The position numbers and the translations under genes are program-made. 64,000 nucleotides of DNA, taken from positions 1 through 64,000 of the forward strand of contig CAVTLC010000032.1 of the NCBI GenBank assembly GCA_963735445.1, written 5' to 3'. This stretch comes from AP-15 sp963735445. GTDB taxonomy: Bacteria; Pseudomonadota; Alphaproteobacteria; ATCC43930; CGMCC-115725. This document shows positions 1 to 11,524 of this stretch, in pieces; position 1 is the stretch's first letter, and every line of letters begins with the position of its first letter. A model generated the notes under the pieces. The model made no database searches. It was not told the DNA's origin and saw only the letters and a program-made list of their open reading frames with translations.

Positions 1-2
1 TT

Positions 3-3000
3 AGGCCTCGTGACATTGTCGCGGTAACCTTTACCGAGGCGGCCGCCGCCGAACTGCTCGAACGCATCGAGCGCTTCGTCGCCTCTCTCGCCGCCGGTAC
101 CGTCCCCCGGGAATTAAGCCAAGCTTTGGAGACCGGCCTTTCGGCGGATCAGCGCTCAGCCATTACAGCCGCCAGGGCAGCCCTTGAGGAAATCACCTGC
201 ACGACCATTCACGGCTTCTGCCAGCAACTCATCAAGCCGTACCCGATCGAGGCCGGCATCGATCCCGGCGCCACGATCATCGATCCGGCGGCCGCCGATC
301 TCGCCTATCAGGATTTAACGGCGGCCTGGCTCTCGGCCCGCTTCGGACGTGCACGCGGCGACGACGGCCTCGGCAGAATTCCACCGATGACAGGGCTTGG
401 CGGCGAGGACGATTTCTTTGCCGAGCTTCTCGCCATAGCGCCGGATGAAGCTGTTACGCTTATTGGCGCCGCGGCCAATTTTCTAAGGATCAAACGGACT
501 GCGCGCGCTCCTGACGCCGAGCTGGACACGGATATCCTCCGACAGCTTTCGCGAGGGATACGCGACTTCGCCGACTGGTACGCCGGCTGTGGTATTGCCG
601 AACCGGCGACCGCCGAATGCATTGCGGATCTCACCCAATTCCAGTCGCTGCTCGACGCCGCTCTCAGCGCTCCCATCACCGGGCGGGCCATTGCCCGCCT
701 ATTGCTGCATGTGCCAGCCCGATTGCTGCCATAGCAGCGAACCGCGCTTTAAAGCGTTCCAAAACAAGGGGAAATGGCAGGCCGCTGCGTGCGCGGCCGG
801 ACTCGCCAAGGCGCGTGGTGAGCAACTCTGCGCCACAGCAAAAGCCATCTACGACCGCTGTAGCGACGCTTACCAGAGTTTTGAATGTCAATATCGCCGC
901 GGCCGCCCTGGCACGGTTCGTCAGTGAATTCGACAGTCTCAGGGCGCTCTATGCAGACTACAAGCGCCAGGCCGCTCTTCTCGATTTCGACGACCTTCTC
1001 CATCACGCGCGCGATCTCCTCGTCCGCGATCCCGGTGTGCGCCAGGCCCTCGCCCGTCGCTATCCGCATCCTCGTGGACGAGTTTCAGGACACCGACCCC
1101 CTGCAGGCCGAAATCCTCTGGCTGCTGTGTGGCGAGGGAGCGAAAGGCGATATCTGGACCGCCCGAAGGCTGCGCCCTGGCAGCCTGTTTCTGGTCGGGG
1201 ATCCCAAACAGGCGATCTATCGCTTTCGCGGCGCCGACGTTGACACCTACCTGGAGGCAAAACACGCCCTTCTCGCACAAGACGGGGATAGCGTCGTCGA
1301 GATTACCGCAAACTTCCGATCCCGGGCGCCCATCCTCGATTTTGCCAATGACCGGTTCCAGCCGCTCTTGTAGGACGGCCGGACAACCCGGCTTCACGCC
1401 ACTGGCGCCGACCCGCGCGGCTTCCCCTGAGGGCCCTGCCGTTGCCTGCTTCGAAGTCCCGATCGACGACAGCCTTAAAGACGTCAAGGGCAAACTCGAT
1501 GGCGAGCTCGTCCGCGAGCACGAAGCAACCATCGTGGCCGAGATCATGCACATCGGGAATTATCAAATCTGGGATAAGCGAACTCAGGCCATGCGGGTTT
1601 GCCGCGCCGGCGATATCGCCCTCCTCGCTCCCACTGGCGCCAGCCTTTGGCGATACGAGCGCGCCCTTGAACGTCGTCAGGTGCCGGTCGCGTCACAGGC
1701 CGGAAAAGGTTTTTTCCGTCGTCAAGAAGTCCAGGATCTGATCGCCCTGTCCCGCGCCATTGCCGATCGGCGCGACACACTGGGATTTGGCGCCCTTCTC
1801 CGGGGTCCCCTTGTCGGATTGACTGAAGAGGAAATCGCTGACGCCATCGCGGCCTTGCCGGCTTCAGAAAACGGGCCCCCGGCACGACTTCATCTATGGA
1901 CAGATCGCAGTGTGATCGCCCACCCCGTTCTCGGCCGCACGCTTGAGGTGCTGCAGAGCCTCGCCCGCAAGGCGCGCCGCACAACGCCTTACTTTCCAGA
2001 TTATCGCAGAGGCTATCGAGGAGCTCAACGTTCGCCGTGTAGGGGGCCGGCGTTACCGCCTTGCCGAACGCGCCCTGGCCAATGCCGAGCTGTTCCTCGA
2101 AATCGCACGCGCTTATGACGGCCGCGGCCTCGCGGCCTTCGCGCGCCATGCGGCAGAACTGGGAAGACGCGAGGCCCAGGTGGAAGGCCGATGCCGATGC
2201 CAAGATCTGTCCCAGATTCTAACAATGCGCCTGGCCAGGGGCTCGAATCGCCGATCGTTATACAATCAATTCCCCAACCGAGCTGTTCCGATGACACAAG
2301 CTTTGCACACGGACGACACGGATCCGTTCGGGTGCACCAACCAGGCGCCCCGCCGTTACAGCAAGTCAAACTTGACGAAAGGAACAGTCCGCCGCAAGCG
2401 CGTGCGCCTCTCGTTATATCGCGGTCACCCGCGCCTGCGATTGTCCTTCCTACCGCGGCAGAGCGAGCGGAAGCCGAATGACTGGATGAGCATCGTCGAC
2501 CTCAGGCTTGACGATCTGCCGACGTTCGATCCCGGGCAATGAGTATGACCCGGTCCTTCCCGCAGTCGAGGAACCGGAAAATGACCAGGACGAAACGACA
2601 TGGCGCGGCGAGACGGCCACCATTGCTGCGACCCGCCGCGCTATCGTATGGCGCAGCCCCAGCCGCCACGAGGGATCACCTGACGCCCCTCCGCTACCCG
2701 AACGTGACGAGATCTTCTCCGATGCCACGGCCATTTCCGAGCAGCTTCCCCCCGCCGCCTCTGACACCGCCGCTGTCGCCGGCGCGGTCCGCGGCAGCCG
2801 CGAACGAGGCCTCGTCGTCCAGCTGCTTTGAGGAAGTGCTGACAGGAGCGCCCGCCTGCCGCATCGCTGCGCTTAATTCGGGCAAGAGCCTTACTGGCCC
2901 AGCTCGGCATATCCGAAGCCGGCCGGCCGGAGGCACCGCGCCGAGCTGGCGGCGACCACCTTGCGGGCCCTCGCAATACCCAGTTCCACGTGCCGGAGTT

Positions 3001-3295
3001 CAGTTTGGTGCCGGAAATGACGGTCTTTTCGGTACAAACCAACGATCAGACGGTTTACGTTGGTGGTGTCGCAGACGCCATTGCATATCAGCCGATCGGA
3101 TTGATTGACCTCGTCGTTGGAAACCGATGTGAGCCCCGCCGCGCAACAGATTGAGCTGTACCGGGGTCAGCTGCGCGATTATCTCGTCGCCGACAGCCTT
3201 GCTGAGGCCTGCTTGTGTCGTCACCACAGTGGGCCTTTCGTGCGGGTACGCCCGCACTTCCAAACGCCTTCGGCCGCTGCCAATGCTGCTTAGGC
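3..3295 (+). pseudogene. Decayed UvrD/AddA-like helicase-nuclease, 5' end outside the window
   Basis: Remnant of a UvrD/Rep-superfamily ATP-dependent helicase with a C-terminal PD-(D/E)XK nuclease, the AddA/RecB-type layout that unwinds and trims DNA ends. Coding is open from base 3, so the 5' end is missing. Motifs can be followed through all three frames: motif Ia (VTFTEAAAAEL, near base 24), HGFCQQL (near 210), motif II (VDEFQDTDPLQ, near 1071), motif III (LVGDPKQAIYRFRGAD, near 1192), ITANFRS (near 1300), QILTM of motif V (near 2213), a motif VI-like region near 2415, and the nuclease region with DLVV and QQIELYRGQL between 3105 and 3175. Frame changes occur near 735, 880, 1060, 1370, 2000, 2200, 2500, 2830 and 3110. 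That many breaks means a true pseudogene. Whether it was a host repair gene or part of a defence island cannot be told here. Confidence 0.8.
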
Positions 3296-4388
3296 TTGTC
3301 TCCCCAAGCGACAATTGGTGACGCAATCGGATTTTCGAAATGCACATAGTAGAGATTTGATGTGGCGGATCTGTGGGCATCACTGCTAATGTATTGAGTT
3401 AACTTGATTTGAATTAGAAATAGTTTCCTAAGCTACTTGGTGCTGCTGCCGTGGCGGTTGCGACACCATCTACCAACATGAGGGATTATTTTCGCTTAAA
3501 CCGGTGGCGCGCGGAAGCCGTCATGCAACTCCTAGGTGACGTCAACTCGCCACGGACTTTTGCGACGCCCCAATTCTTCCAGCGTTTCAATTTCGTCTTT
3601 CAACGCCAGGAGTTTCTTACCACCCGGCACACGTGCTTCGCCTCTGCTGGCGATGCCGCATACTCGTTGGCATGGGCAAGATTCTGCCTGAGGTTTTGTG
3701 TGGGTGAGGCGTTCACGGAGCAACGCCTTGCTTTGTCCAATTGAAATGACTTCAAAATTATGTCGACCCTTCTCGCAAAACTGTGTGAATCAGCAACAAC
3801 AGAATCCATCATCTCTCTTGATTTTACTATACCTCAATGTGATCTCCTTACCTCCATCTCATCAAGCCATCCGATCCTCATTCGCCGAATTTCAGTTTCA
3901 TCAACTCGGACATTGTGATTTTGAAGCCCGTGACAGACGCAACAACAACGCGAACCGGCAGTTTCTGGAGGTCAGACAGGCTGACGACCGACGATCTTCA
4001 AACCGGATACTGACGAATTGGACAAGGTTCGTGAGTAGGCACTTTTGATAAACTCCAAAATATCGGTGTCGAGCACAATCAGGAAGTTTTCGGACAAAGG
4101 CTGAAAGTCGTAACCAACACAGCTTCAGAAATTCGTTCCATCCAAACTTTTCCCGCATGGAAAAGCCCTATTATCCCAAAAATCTCCAACTCCACCAATT
4201 TTCATTTCTATTGACGAGAATAAGTCGTACTCCCCGTTGTTTCGTCGGTGACGTGGGTGTGCATCATCGCGTCCAGGGGTTTCGTTCAGTTCGTCGCGGT
4301 CTCTCACAATGAGCTGAACGTCAGCCCGGAGTGCAACGTCAGAGCACGCCCTGGACCAGATTTTAGTTATGGTTTGCCCAACGATCCG
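3296..4388. other. AT-richer stretch with no intact gene
   Basis: About 1.1 kb between two pseudogenes, clearly richer in A/T than its surroundings. No open frame here has recognisable motifs. On the minus strand from about 4310 down to 3850, short coding-like segments appear in successive frames (for example IEMKIGGVGDFWDNRAFPCG, then ENFLIVLDTDILEFIKSAYS, then LPVRVVVASVTGFKITMSEL). This suggests another decayed gene that I cannot identify. Confidence 0.4.
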
Positions 4389-5463
4389 TCACGCATTGCC
4401 CTCCTCATCTTGCGGAACGACCATCCACAAGTACACCACAACGGCAGTTCTCCTAGAAATTCCTCCGGCAATCGGTGATAAGCAGCTGAGAAAGTGGTTG
4501 GGACCCTTTCCGTCCTTGCCGGGCGGGGCGGATGCGAAAGAAGGACAACTAATTGTCGCGTCTCGACAGGCTTCTTGAATCCTTCCCAGCACACGAGCAA
4601 ACCCTGATCGGCGTGGGTATCCTGAACGGCACCGATCAGCGCCTGGAGCATTCGTTGATCGGCAATGACGTTGCCGGATTTGACCTGTACGACCAAGCGG
4701 GGGGATTCGAAGACCCGAGACCACCACGCCCGGCGACAATGTCGATGCTTTGGTCGGGGCCGGGTGGCGAAACATTTACCATGTATCCCTGGACCTTGAG
4801 GATTTCGGCGACCAGCCGTGTTCGAGTCAAGAAGGTAAGACCCATGAACACGCTGGCGACACGCCGCTCGATCTGATCCCGCGCGATTTCGTCGAGATCG
4901 ACCTCCGCGTCTTCGGCGGTCGCCTTCGGAATGATCCGGGGGCTTGCCATTCAGGGCGCAGGCAACACCGCTCTCGTAGCCGGGGTCCTTGCCTGCCTTG
5001 AGAATCGCTTCGACACGTCTGAGGGCGTCGTTGCGACTGATCTCACAAACCGTCATGAACGCGCCGAAGCTGTAGAGCAAGTCCTGCCGGAACAGATCGC
5101 GGGGCACGTCCGGCTTGAGCCGGCGGACCGGGCGCATCGGATGACCGTCAACTGTGGAGGAGCATTGCCGGGACCGGCGATCTCACCGATCGCAATCTTC
5201 CCCGCGGTCTTCGAGGGACGACGGATGAGATCGCCATCCTAAATCGTATTGCTGAATTGGTTGAGCTGCGCGGCGAAGTTCAGTTGCGTCTTATGTTTCT
5301 CATTCGGCATGGCCTGCTCAACGAGCTTCCGAGCACGGCATCGCGGTCCTTTGCAACTCTGAGATCGCCAACCCGGAACCCGAGAACAAGCTCGCCTGCT
5401 GTCCAGGGCATGCGCCTCCTGCTCCCATGCTTGCCGAGCCGGTGCCGGCCAGAGACGCCTCAT
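4389..5463 (-). pseudogene. Mrr-like restriction endonuclease pseudogene
   Basis: Reading the minus strand through several frames recovers a protein of about 330 residues resembling Mrr-family (PD-(D/E)XK) restriction endonucleases, which cleave modified or foreign DNA. The N-terminal part (QEAHALDSRRAC, then RKLVEQAMPNEKHKTQLNFA, 5460-5245) leads into a beta-rich segment (GDLIRRPSKTAGKIAIGEIA, near 5230). Next come RQDLLYSFGAFMTVCEISRN (near 5090), a predicted Mrr_cat domain with SIDIVAGRGGLG (near 4750), the catalytic QVKSG block (near 4695) and DQGLLVCW (near 4620), and an ending at YHRLPEEFLGELPLW (near 4440). At least four frame changes separate these parts, so no functional product is expected. 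It lies in the same decayed region as the helicase-nuclease remnant, and both may come from one lost defence island. Confidence 0.75.
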
Positions 5464-5656
5464 GCTCGCGCCTCCCGCAATGACAGAACACCTGTCGCTA
5501 CAGCGGCATTCTCAACAAAGTCGAGCTGGTTTCCTCGGGACATCGTAGGTCACTTACGTATTGAGATTGTTTGAAGTTGTTCCACGAAAATTGCCGGCAA
5601 TAAGCAGAGCAAAAGGAACCCAAATTCTGAATTTTTCGCGCAACAAAGTTTTCTTC

Positions 5657-5884
5657 TCATCTTCTTCTACCCGGCAAGACCCAGTTTCCGGTGTTGGATG
5701 GCACTGGCCCAATGCCTGGCCTGTCCTGGCCACCAAAGTGAGAATGCCCTCCATGTCGGGCCACATAGTCGCGCGTGAACTCGCGCAGCACTTGAGCCGC
5801 AGGCCTATCCTGGGCGCGGCAGACCTTGAGGAACCTCTCACGCAGGCCGCGCTCAACTCTGATACGGAGGCCAACGTCCTTCAT
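5657..5884 (-). CDS. Small ribbon-helix-helix (CopG/ParD-like) protein
   Basis: A short protein opening with MKDVGLRIRVERGLRERFLK and containing AAQVLREFTRDYVARHG. This is the beta-strand plus two-helix pattern of ribbon-helix-helix DNA-binding proteins, which act as dimers and are usually antitoxins or plasmid/phage repressors. I chose the second in-frame ATG (5884) because the strand motif starts right there; an upstream ATG at 5911 would add nine residues. The last 30 or so residues (rich in G, P and R) look unrelated, and the true stop may have been lost by a shift. No partner toxin is visible on either side, so it is an orphan, perhaps decaying like its neighbours. Confidence 0.5.
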   Translation of the reverse strand: MKDVGLRIRVERGLRERFLKVCRAQDRPAAQVLREFTRDYVARHGGHSHFGGQDRPGIGPVPSNTGNWVLPGRRR

Positions 5885-6219
5885 CGTCCGCAGTGTAGCC
5901 AATGGATACACATACGTATAGGAATTTCTGGCTGGAGCAGCTACGCAGAAACCCTCCCGGGATCTGGAAAGCGATCCTGTCTCATGGATGACAAGGTCCT
6001 ACAGCACGGATGCCGGGGCTGATTTCCAGAGCGGCCTGTGGAGGAAAGGGAAAGGCAGTAGTGCGTCCAAAGAAAACTCACAACCTTGCCACAGAGCGAA
6101 ACAGAGTGAAGAAGAGAACCAAGGAAAACCGCGGGTTACAGAGGATCGATTTTGTGGCAAATTTGATCTCAACCGCTATTTTGTTTCCGTAATCTTCATC
6201 TAAGTCTTTGTTTTAGAAA
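5885..6219. other. Gene-free flank of the integrated element
   Basis: About 335 bases between the ribbon-helix-helix gene and the tRNA fragment. One purine-rich open frame (6010-6192, plus) has no recognisable motif or ribosome binding site. I see nothing else in it. Confidence 0.4.
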
Positions 6220-6264
6220 TGGCGCGAGCGACGGGACTTGAACCCGCGACCTCTTCCGTGACAG
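6220..6264 (-). other. 3' fragment of tRNA-Asp(GTC), probable att site
   Basis: On the minus strand these 45 bases read as the 3' half of tRNA-Asp: anticodon loop CTGTCAC, the variable region, a T arm with GCGGGTTCAAGTCCCGT, the acceptor strand CGCTCGC, discriminator G and CCA. The 5' half (acceptor, D arm, 5' anticodon stem) is absent and AT-rich sequence stands in its place. A truncated tRNA 3' end directly beside an integrase gene reading toward it is the usual left or right junction of an element integrated at a tRNA gene. The intact tRNA-Asp expected at the other junction is not in this window. Confidence 0.75.
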
Positions 6265-6323
6265 AGAGGAAAAATACTTGTTATATTAATGCGTTACTAC
6301 TCTCTCGCCACAGACTAGCCACA

Positions 6324-7507
6324 TCAATGCGTATGAAGGGTGGCGAGCATTCCACCTGTTGGCTCTGTTTTGGCGGGTACGCGCTTCAGTAAGTGCCCGT
6401 ACACATTCAATGTCGTCTTGATGTCCTCATGCCCCATCAGAGTTTGAATTGTCTTTGGGTCTTTCCGGCTCGCGATGAGAGCGGACGCGTAGAAATGGCG
6501 TAGGTGGTAGGGCACATATTTCGGCTTCTCGACTATCTCGCCCTTAACTTTCTCCTTGGTGATCAAGCCGGCTTCGAAACAAGCGGCAGAGAACCCGCGG
6601 TTACGCCAATTTTCCGGCATCTGCCAACTGCCGGTCGAGGTAGGGAAAATGAGATCGTAATCGTTTTTTGCGGAGTGGTGATCCGCGTAGTGCCGGACCA
6701 TCGGTAGACATCGGGGCTAGTCGACCAGAGCGGCGGCCGGCGGCCGTCTTGGGGACGGACAGCTTATCGCCGCCACGCTCGACGGCGCGGGTCACCTCAA
6801 CTCCCTTATCTCTTACGGCGGAGTCAGCTACGGCGAGGTATTCCTGCGGCCGCATGCCGGAGTCAGCAGCGAGATAGAGGATGGGGCGGTAACGCTCCCA
6901 CGTCCGCTGAGTTTGCCGGTTCTTGGAATTGGCCAGCCTGTCAGCCGCGGCCAGGAGGTCCATGACCTCCTTTTCGGAGGGAATGGCAACCGGCTCTTCG
7001 TACCGGGAGCGCTCCCGGATCGAAACGCGCGCCGCCACGTCATGAAGGAGAACGCCGCGGAACACCATTTCCCAAAATCATGGAGTGGAAACTCGACAGC
7101 ACGAAATGCGCCATCGGGCGCGGATAGTGGTCCAACAGCCAGGACCGGAACTCGACAATGTCGGGAGAGGTCAGTTCGTGGAGTTCTTTCTCCCAGGCAT
7201 ATGCTTTGATGATCCGGGCGCGGTACTTATAGCCTTTCAGGGTGAACTTCGTGACCGGGTCGCGCCCGTCCCGTCCTTCTTTCTCGCAAACGTCCAGCCA
7301 TTTCCCGATCCCATCGGCCACGGTGACGATCGCGGTATCGGAGCGGATCGATCCGGCTTTCTTCGTTTTTCCGCTCTCGCGAAATTCACGCGCTTCCTTC
7401 AGCGTTTCAAAGGTCTTGTACGCGTAACCCGATTTCGATCCCTTGACGGGATAGCGGACCTGATAGGTAATTCCCTTGGTGCCGCTTCTTTTTCTTATAT
7501 CTACCAT
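6324..7507 (-). pseudogene. int: Tyrosine-family integrase, two frameshifts
   Basis: A phage/ICE-type tyrosine recombinase of about 390 residues that would integrate and excise the element at the adjacent tRNA-Asp. An N-terminal arm-binding region (MVDIRKRSGTKGITYQVRYP) is followed by a SAM-like core-binding domain (KGYKYRARIIKAYAWEKELH) and a catalytic domain with Arg in ADSGMRPQEYLAV, His-x-x-Arg in VPYHLRHFYASAL, His in LMGHEDIKTT and the nucleophile Tyr in NVYGHLLK. Single-base frame changes near 7060 and 6700 split it into three frames, yet all catalytic residues are preserved. It may be a recent pseudogene or an intact gene carrying assembly errors. The stop lies about 60 bases from the tRNA fragment, the arrangement expected for an integrase next to its att site. 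Confidence 0.8.
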
Positions 7508-7559
7508 GTATAAAATAATGCAGCATCGGTGTCATGAAATACAAGAGTTATCGCTTGAT

Positions 7560-7805
7560 TTATTCAGGCCTGATGTTTCTTTGCGCTTCGACCTGTTTTC
7601 TTAAATAGACCGTAACCAAGTCGTTCATTTCGATCTTGAGTCTGCCCTCGATGGGATCGACGAAGAAAGGCAACTTGCGGCGGCCCAGCCCGTCCTGTTC
7701 CGCGGCGCGCTGCATTTGGCGGAGAGTGAGCTGGACACCCATCTGCGCCAAAACCTCACGCGCTTCCTCAAGATCGATGTAACGCGGTTGTCTGGTCATG
7801 GTCAC
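7560..7805 (-). CDS. Small DNA-binding, excisionase-like protein
   Basis: An 81-residue protein. Residues 10-45 (YIDLEEAREVLAQMGVQLTL, then RQMQRAAEQDGLGRRKLPFF) look like a MerR/Xis-type winged helix-turn-helix that would bind near the att site. This assignment is inferred from helix pattern and position, not from a recognised family. It starts inside the end of the next upstream gene through a 4-base ATGA overlap, so the two are translationally coupled, and it lies just upstream of the integrase in the same direction. A recombination directionality factor is the natural guess for a small basic protein there, but a transcriptional regulator is equally possible. Confidence 0.6.
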   Translation of the reverse strand: MTMTRQPRYIDLEEAREVLAQMGVQLTLRQMQRAAEQDGLGRRKLPFFVDPIEGRLKIEMNDLVTVYLRKQVEAQRNIRPE

Positions 7806-8041
7806 AGTCGCCTCTCATCCGCGGCGCTGCGATACGGCCCAGCGCTGTACAGCTTCGTCAGGGGCCGTCCACCCGCCATGCGGGGGACAACGTCATCGCC
7901 GAAGCCGTTCGTGGGATTAATGTAGAGTGTGGCGCCGCGCGAAAACTTGACAGAGTAGTTGGTCTCAAGATCGTGCAGCTGCTCGAACAGGGCTTGCCGA
8001 AGGTCGGCAATCGTCATTTCTCCGCGAAGTTTGATTTCCAT
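7802..8041 (-). CDS. Hypothetical 79-residue protein, first gene of the integrase-side operon
   Basis: I do not recognise this protein. It opens MEIKLRGEMTIADLRQALFE, predicted as a strand and a helix, followed by a beta-rich middle (NYSVKFSRGATLYINPTNGF) and a basic end. The start is well supported by GGAGG seven bases upstream of the ATG. The stop overlaps the ATG of the next gene (ATGA), which couples the two. Upstream lies a short AT-rich region with a 7-bp palindrome, the only promoter-like sequence for this pair. Its place between the att-side integrase and the rest of the element suggests an accessory or regulatory element protein. Confidence 0.6.
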   Translation of the reverse strand: MEIKLRGEMTIADLRQALFEQLHDLETNYSVKFSRGATLYINPTNGFGDDVVPRMAGGRPLTKLYSAGPYRSAADERRL

Positions 8042-8103
8042 GCCAGTCCTCCAAAATACAGCCTCTATGTGAATACCTCGTCTATTAGTCTATTATTCCA
8101 TAA

Positions 8104-8120
8104 TACTACTTTCAGTAGTA
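8104..8120. promoter_or_regulatory. Palindromic operator candidate
   Basis: Perfect 7-bp arms TACTACT and AGTAGTA separated by TTC, inside the AT-rich region 60-80 bases upstream of the two-gene operon at 8041-7560. The symmetry suits a dimeric repressor site. A strong promoter cannot be placed with certainty. Confidence 0.45.
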
Positions 8121-8196
8121 GAACGCAATTATTGCTATTTTGTATTGTACCTACCCAAAAGGCAGGATCGGAAGACCCTCCACAGATTCGAGGGTC

Positions 8197-8388
8197 CTAA
8201 GGCGTGCGATGGAGCCCTGCCCCGATCCGCGGCGCCGGCTCATCCTCTCGGATTTGAAACATGCCGCCATCCGTCTCACGCCCGGACACGGCGCACCACC
8301 GGGCGACGAACGCGCCCGCAAGGATCGGATCGAGGAAATAAATCGAGACGGCGTCGTTCAGCGCCCCGCGCATTCCGGACGGCGTCAT
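8197..8388 (-). CDS. Possible small protein within the 170-bp inverted-repeat unit
   Basis: A 63-residue open frame starting in the right inverted repeat and running out through the left one. Its middle, DAVSIYFLDPILAGAFVARW, reads like folded protein, and its tail encoded by the left repeat is MFQIREDEP followed by APRIGAGLHRTP. The right repeat, read on the plus strand, encodes the same MFQIRED peptide, so the repeat arms may derive from the 3' end of this gene by inverted duplication. I do not recognise the family. No convincing ribosome binding site is visible. Confidence 0.3.
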   Translation of the reverse strand: MTPSGMRGALNDAVSIYFLDPILAGAFVARWCAVSGRETDGGMFQIREDEPAPRIGAGLHRTP

Positions 8389-8409
8389 GTTTCAAATCCG
8401 AGAGGATGA
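8240..8409. repeat. 170-bp unit bounded by 24-bp perfect inverted repeats
   Basis: The arm TCATCCTCTCGGATTTGAAA plus CATG at 8240-8263 is matched exactly by its reverse complement at 8386-8409. Similarity continues inward for roughly 12 more bases with a few mismatches. The interior is about 120 bp. The size and arms resemble a miniature inverted-repeat element or a strong hairpin. No target-site duplication is obvious at the edges. Confidence 0.7.
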
Positions 8410-8910
8410 CCCGGCATATGTATTCCTCTTTTGTTCTTATTAACGATTGCACGGCCCCGCTCACGGTGTCCAGCGTCTTGGGCGTTCGATGTCGCAAGCC
8501 GCATCTAGCGTGCAATATTTGCGCGGGACGCTTCGGCAAGGTCCATCGCCGCGCTGATCACACGGAAGACTTCCGCTACTGCCACCTGAGCGCCTGCTTC
8601 GCCTGCGCGAAGACCAGCCGGCCGCGGGGGTCCGCCGTCCCGTGCCCTATCCGAAACCAATTGCGCCGACGCGCGCCCGAAACCTCCACGGTCCGGGTGA
8701 CGAAGGCGCAGCGAGCTTCTGCACAGAATTCATAGACTTCTCTCCTTTCCGCCGCGCGTGGCGCAGCGCTCCGGCAAATCTTGTCCTCCTTTTCTCTTCT
8801 GTCTTGAGCCGCTTTGAGGCCGCCGCCGACAGGCCTTCCCTATCGATGGTGATCCGGGACCGCAGGAAAGGCCCTGATCGTCGGGGCCTCGCGACAGACA
8901 GGAGACAAGG
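8410..8910. other. Stretch without a supported gene
   Basis: Open frames on both strands (for example 8445-8735 plus) lack motifs and ribosome binding sites. Short protein-like pieces on the minus strand (AFVTRTVEVSGARRRNWFRI near 8690, DLAEASRANIAR near 8540) sit in different frames and may be remnants of element genes. Confidence 0.35.
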
Positions 8911-9116
8911 ATGACGAAGATCATCACCTGCGCCGAGCTGCGGTCACCGCAGGCTGGAGGAGCTCGAGGCTCTGTTCCGGACGCCTTGAGACCGAGCTGC
9001 TGCGCACGACACCGGGTTCGTTCGAGCGCACGACAGCGCTCGCCAGCCTGGAAAACGTCAGCCGCGCCATGGCGACATGCCGCGCACGGCAGCCCTACCC
9101 GCGTCCGACGCCCTAG
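8911..9116 (+). pseudogene. Small alphaproteobacterial element protein, frameshifted
   Basis: Starts MTKIITCAELR behind a good ribosome binding site (AGGAGACAAGG). After a one-base shift near 8945 it continues RRLEELEALFR, then LETELLRTTPGSFERTTALA, then SLENVSRAMATCRARQPYP, and stops at 9116. From memory, short helical proteins of this form precede large serine recombinases in alphaproteobacterial elements; their function is unknown. Without the shift it would be about 68 residues. The break matches the one- or two-indel pattern seen across the window and could be a sequence error. Confidence 0.5.
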
Positions 9117-9513
9117 CGGGCATCGTCACGCAATGCCGATCCCGCGGCGGATGGTCGCGGGGTCGGCAACTGCTGTTTTCCCCATCACGGACCGTCGGGC
9201 TGCGCCGATTACCGGTGCGAAACAAGCCGGGCGGACACTCAAACGGCTTTCTCCGCGGCGCCGGACGACCCACAACAACCACGCCGCTCGCGAGGATGCG
9301 GCGAGGGGTGCTCCGGACCGGCGGCGCCATCTCAATCTCATGGAAGACCGCGCCCCGAATACCGACACGGGCGAACCGGAAACGAGCAGCGATGCGCTGC
9401 TCGATGAACTGGTGCGTGCGCTTGCGCGCCAGGCGGCCGAGCGCGATTATGAGGCTCTTCGGAATAAAACCCGCAGCGCGCGCCGCCCCGCCGGGCGGCA
9501 AGAAGGATTCGAG

Positions 9514-11209
<1,696 letters not shown>

Positions 11210-11409
11210 GTGATGGTGATGCGATTGTCGGGATTGCGGTTTAGGGCGTGGGTTGGTGTGGGTTGGCGGCGTGGGGTCGTGTCAGTACGGCGGCCCTGAG
11301 GTGTGGCCGGCGTCCGACGAGCATCGTGTAGGTTGGGTTGGGTGGTTGCGGGGCGCGCCAATGATCGGATTTGGGGTTGGCGGGGGGGTGTGGGTGGGGG
11401 CTGCGAGAG

Positions 11410-11524
11410 CCTGGCGGCGACCTGCTCTTCCGCGTCTTGAGACGCAGTACCATCGGCGCTGAGGGTTTTCACGGCCGAGTTCGGGATGGGATCGGGTGTT
11501 TGGCCCCTCGCTGTGGCCACCAGG
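11410..11524 (-). rRNA. rrf: 5S ribosomal RNA
   Basis: About 115 bases on the minus strand, from CCTGGTGGCCACAGCGAGG at the 5' end to the complementary TCGCCGCCAGG at the 3' end. The internal loop motif CCCGAACTCGGCCGTGAAA is conserved. The ends are set by the terminal stem and could differ by one or two bases. Confidence 0.9.

Noticed and set aside
3451..3744. A 97-residue plus-strand frame in the AT-rich gap
   Set aside because: It has no ribosome binding site, no motif and no neighbour support.
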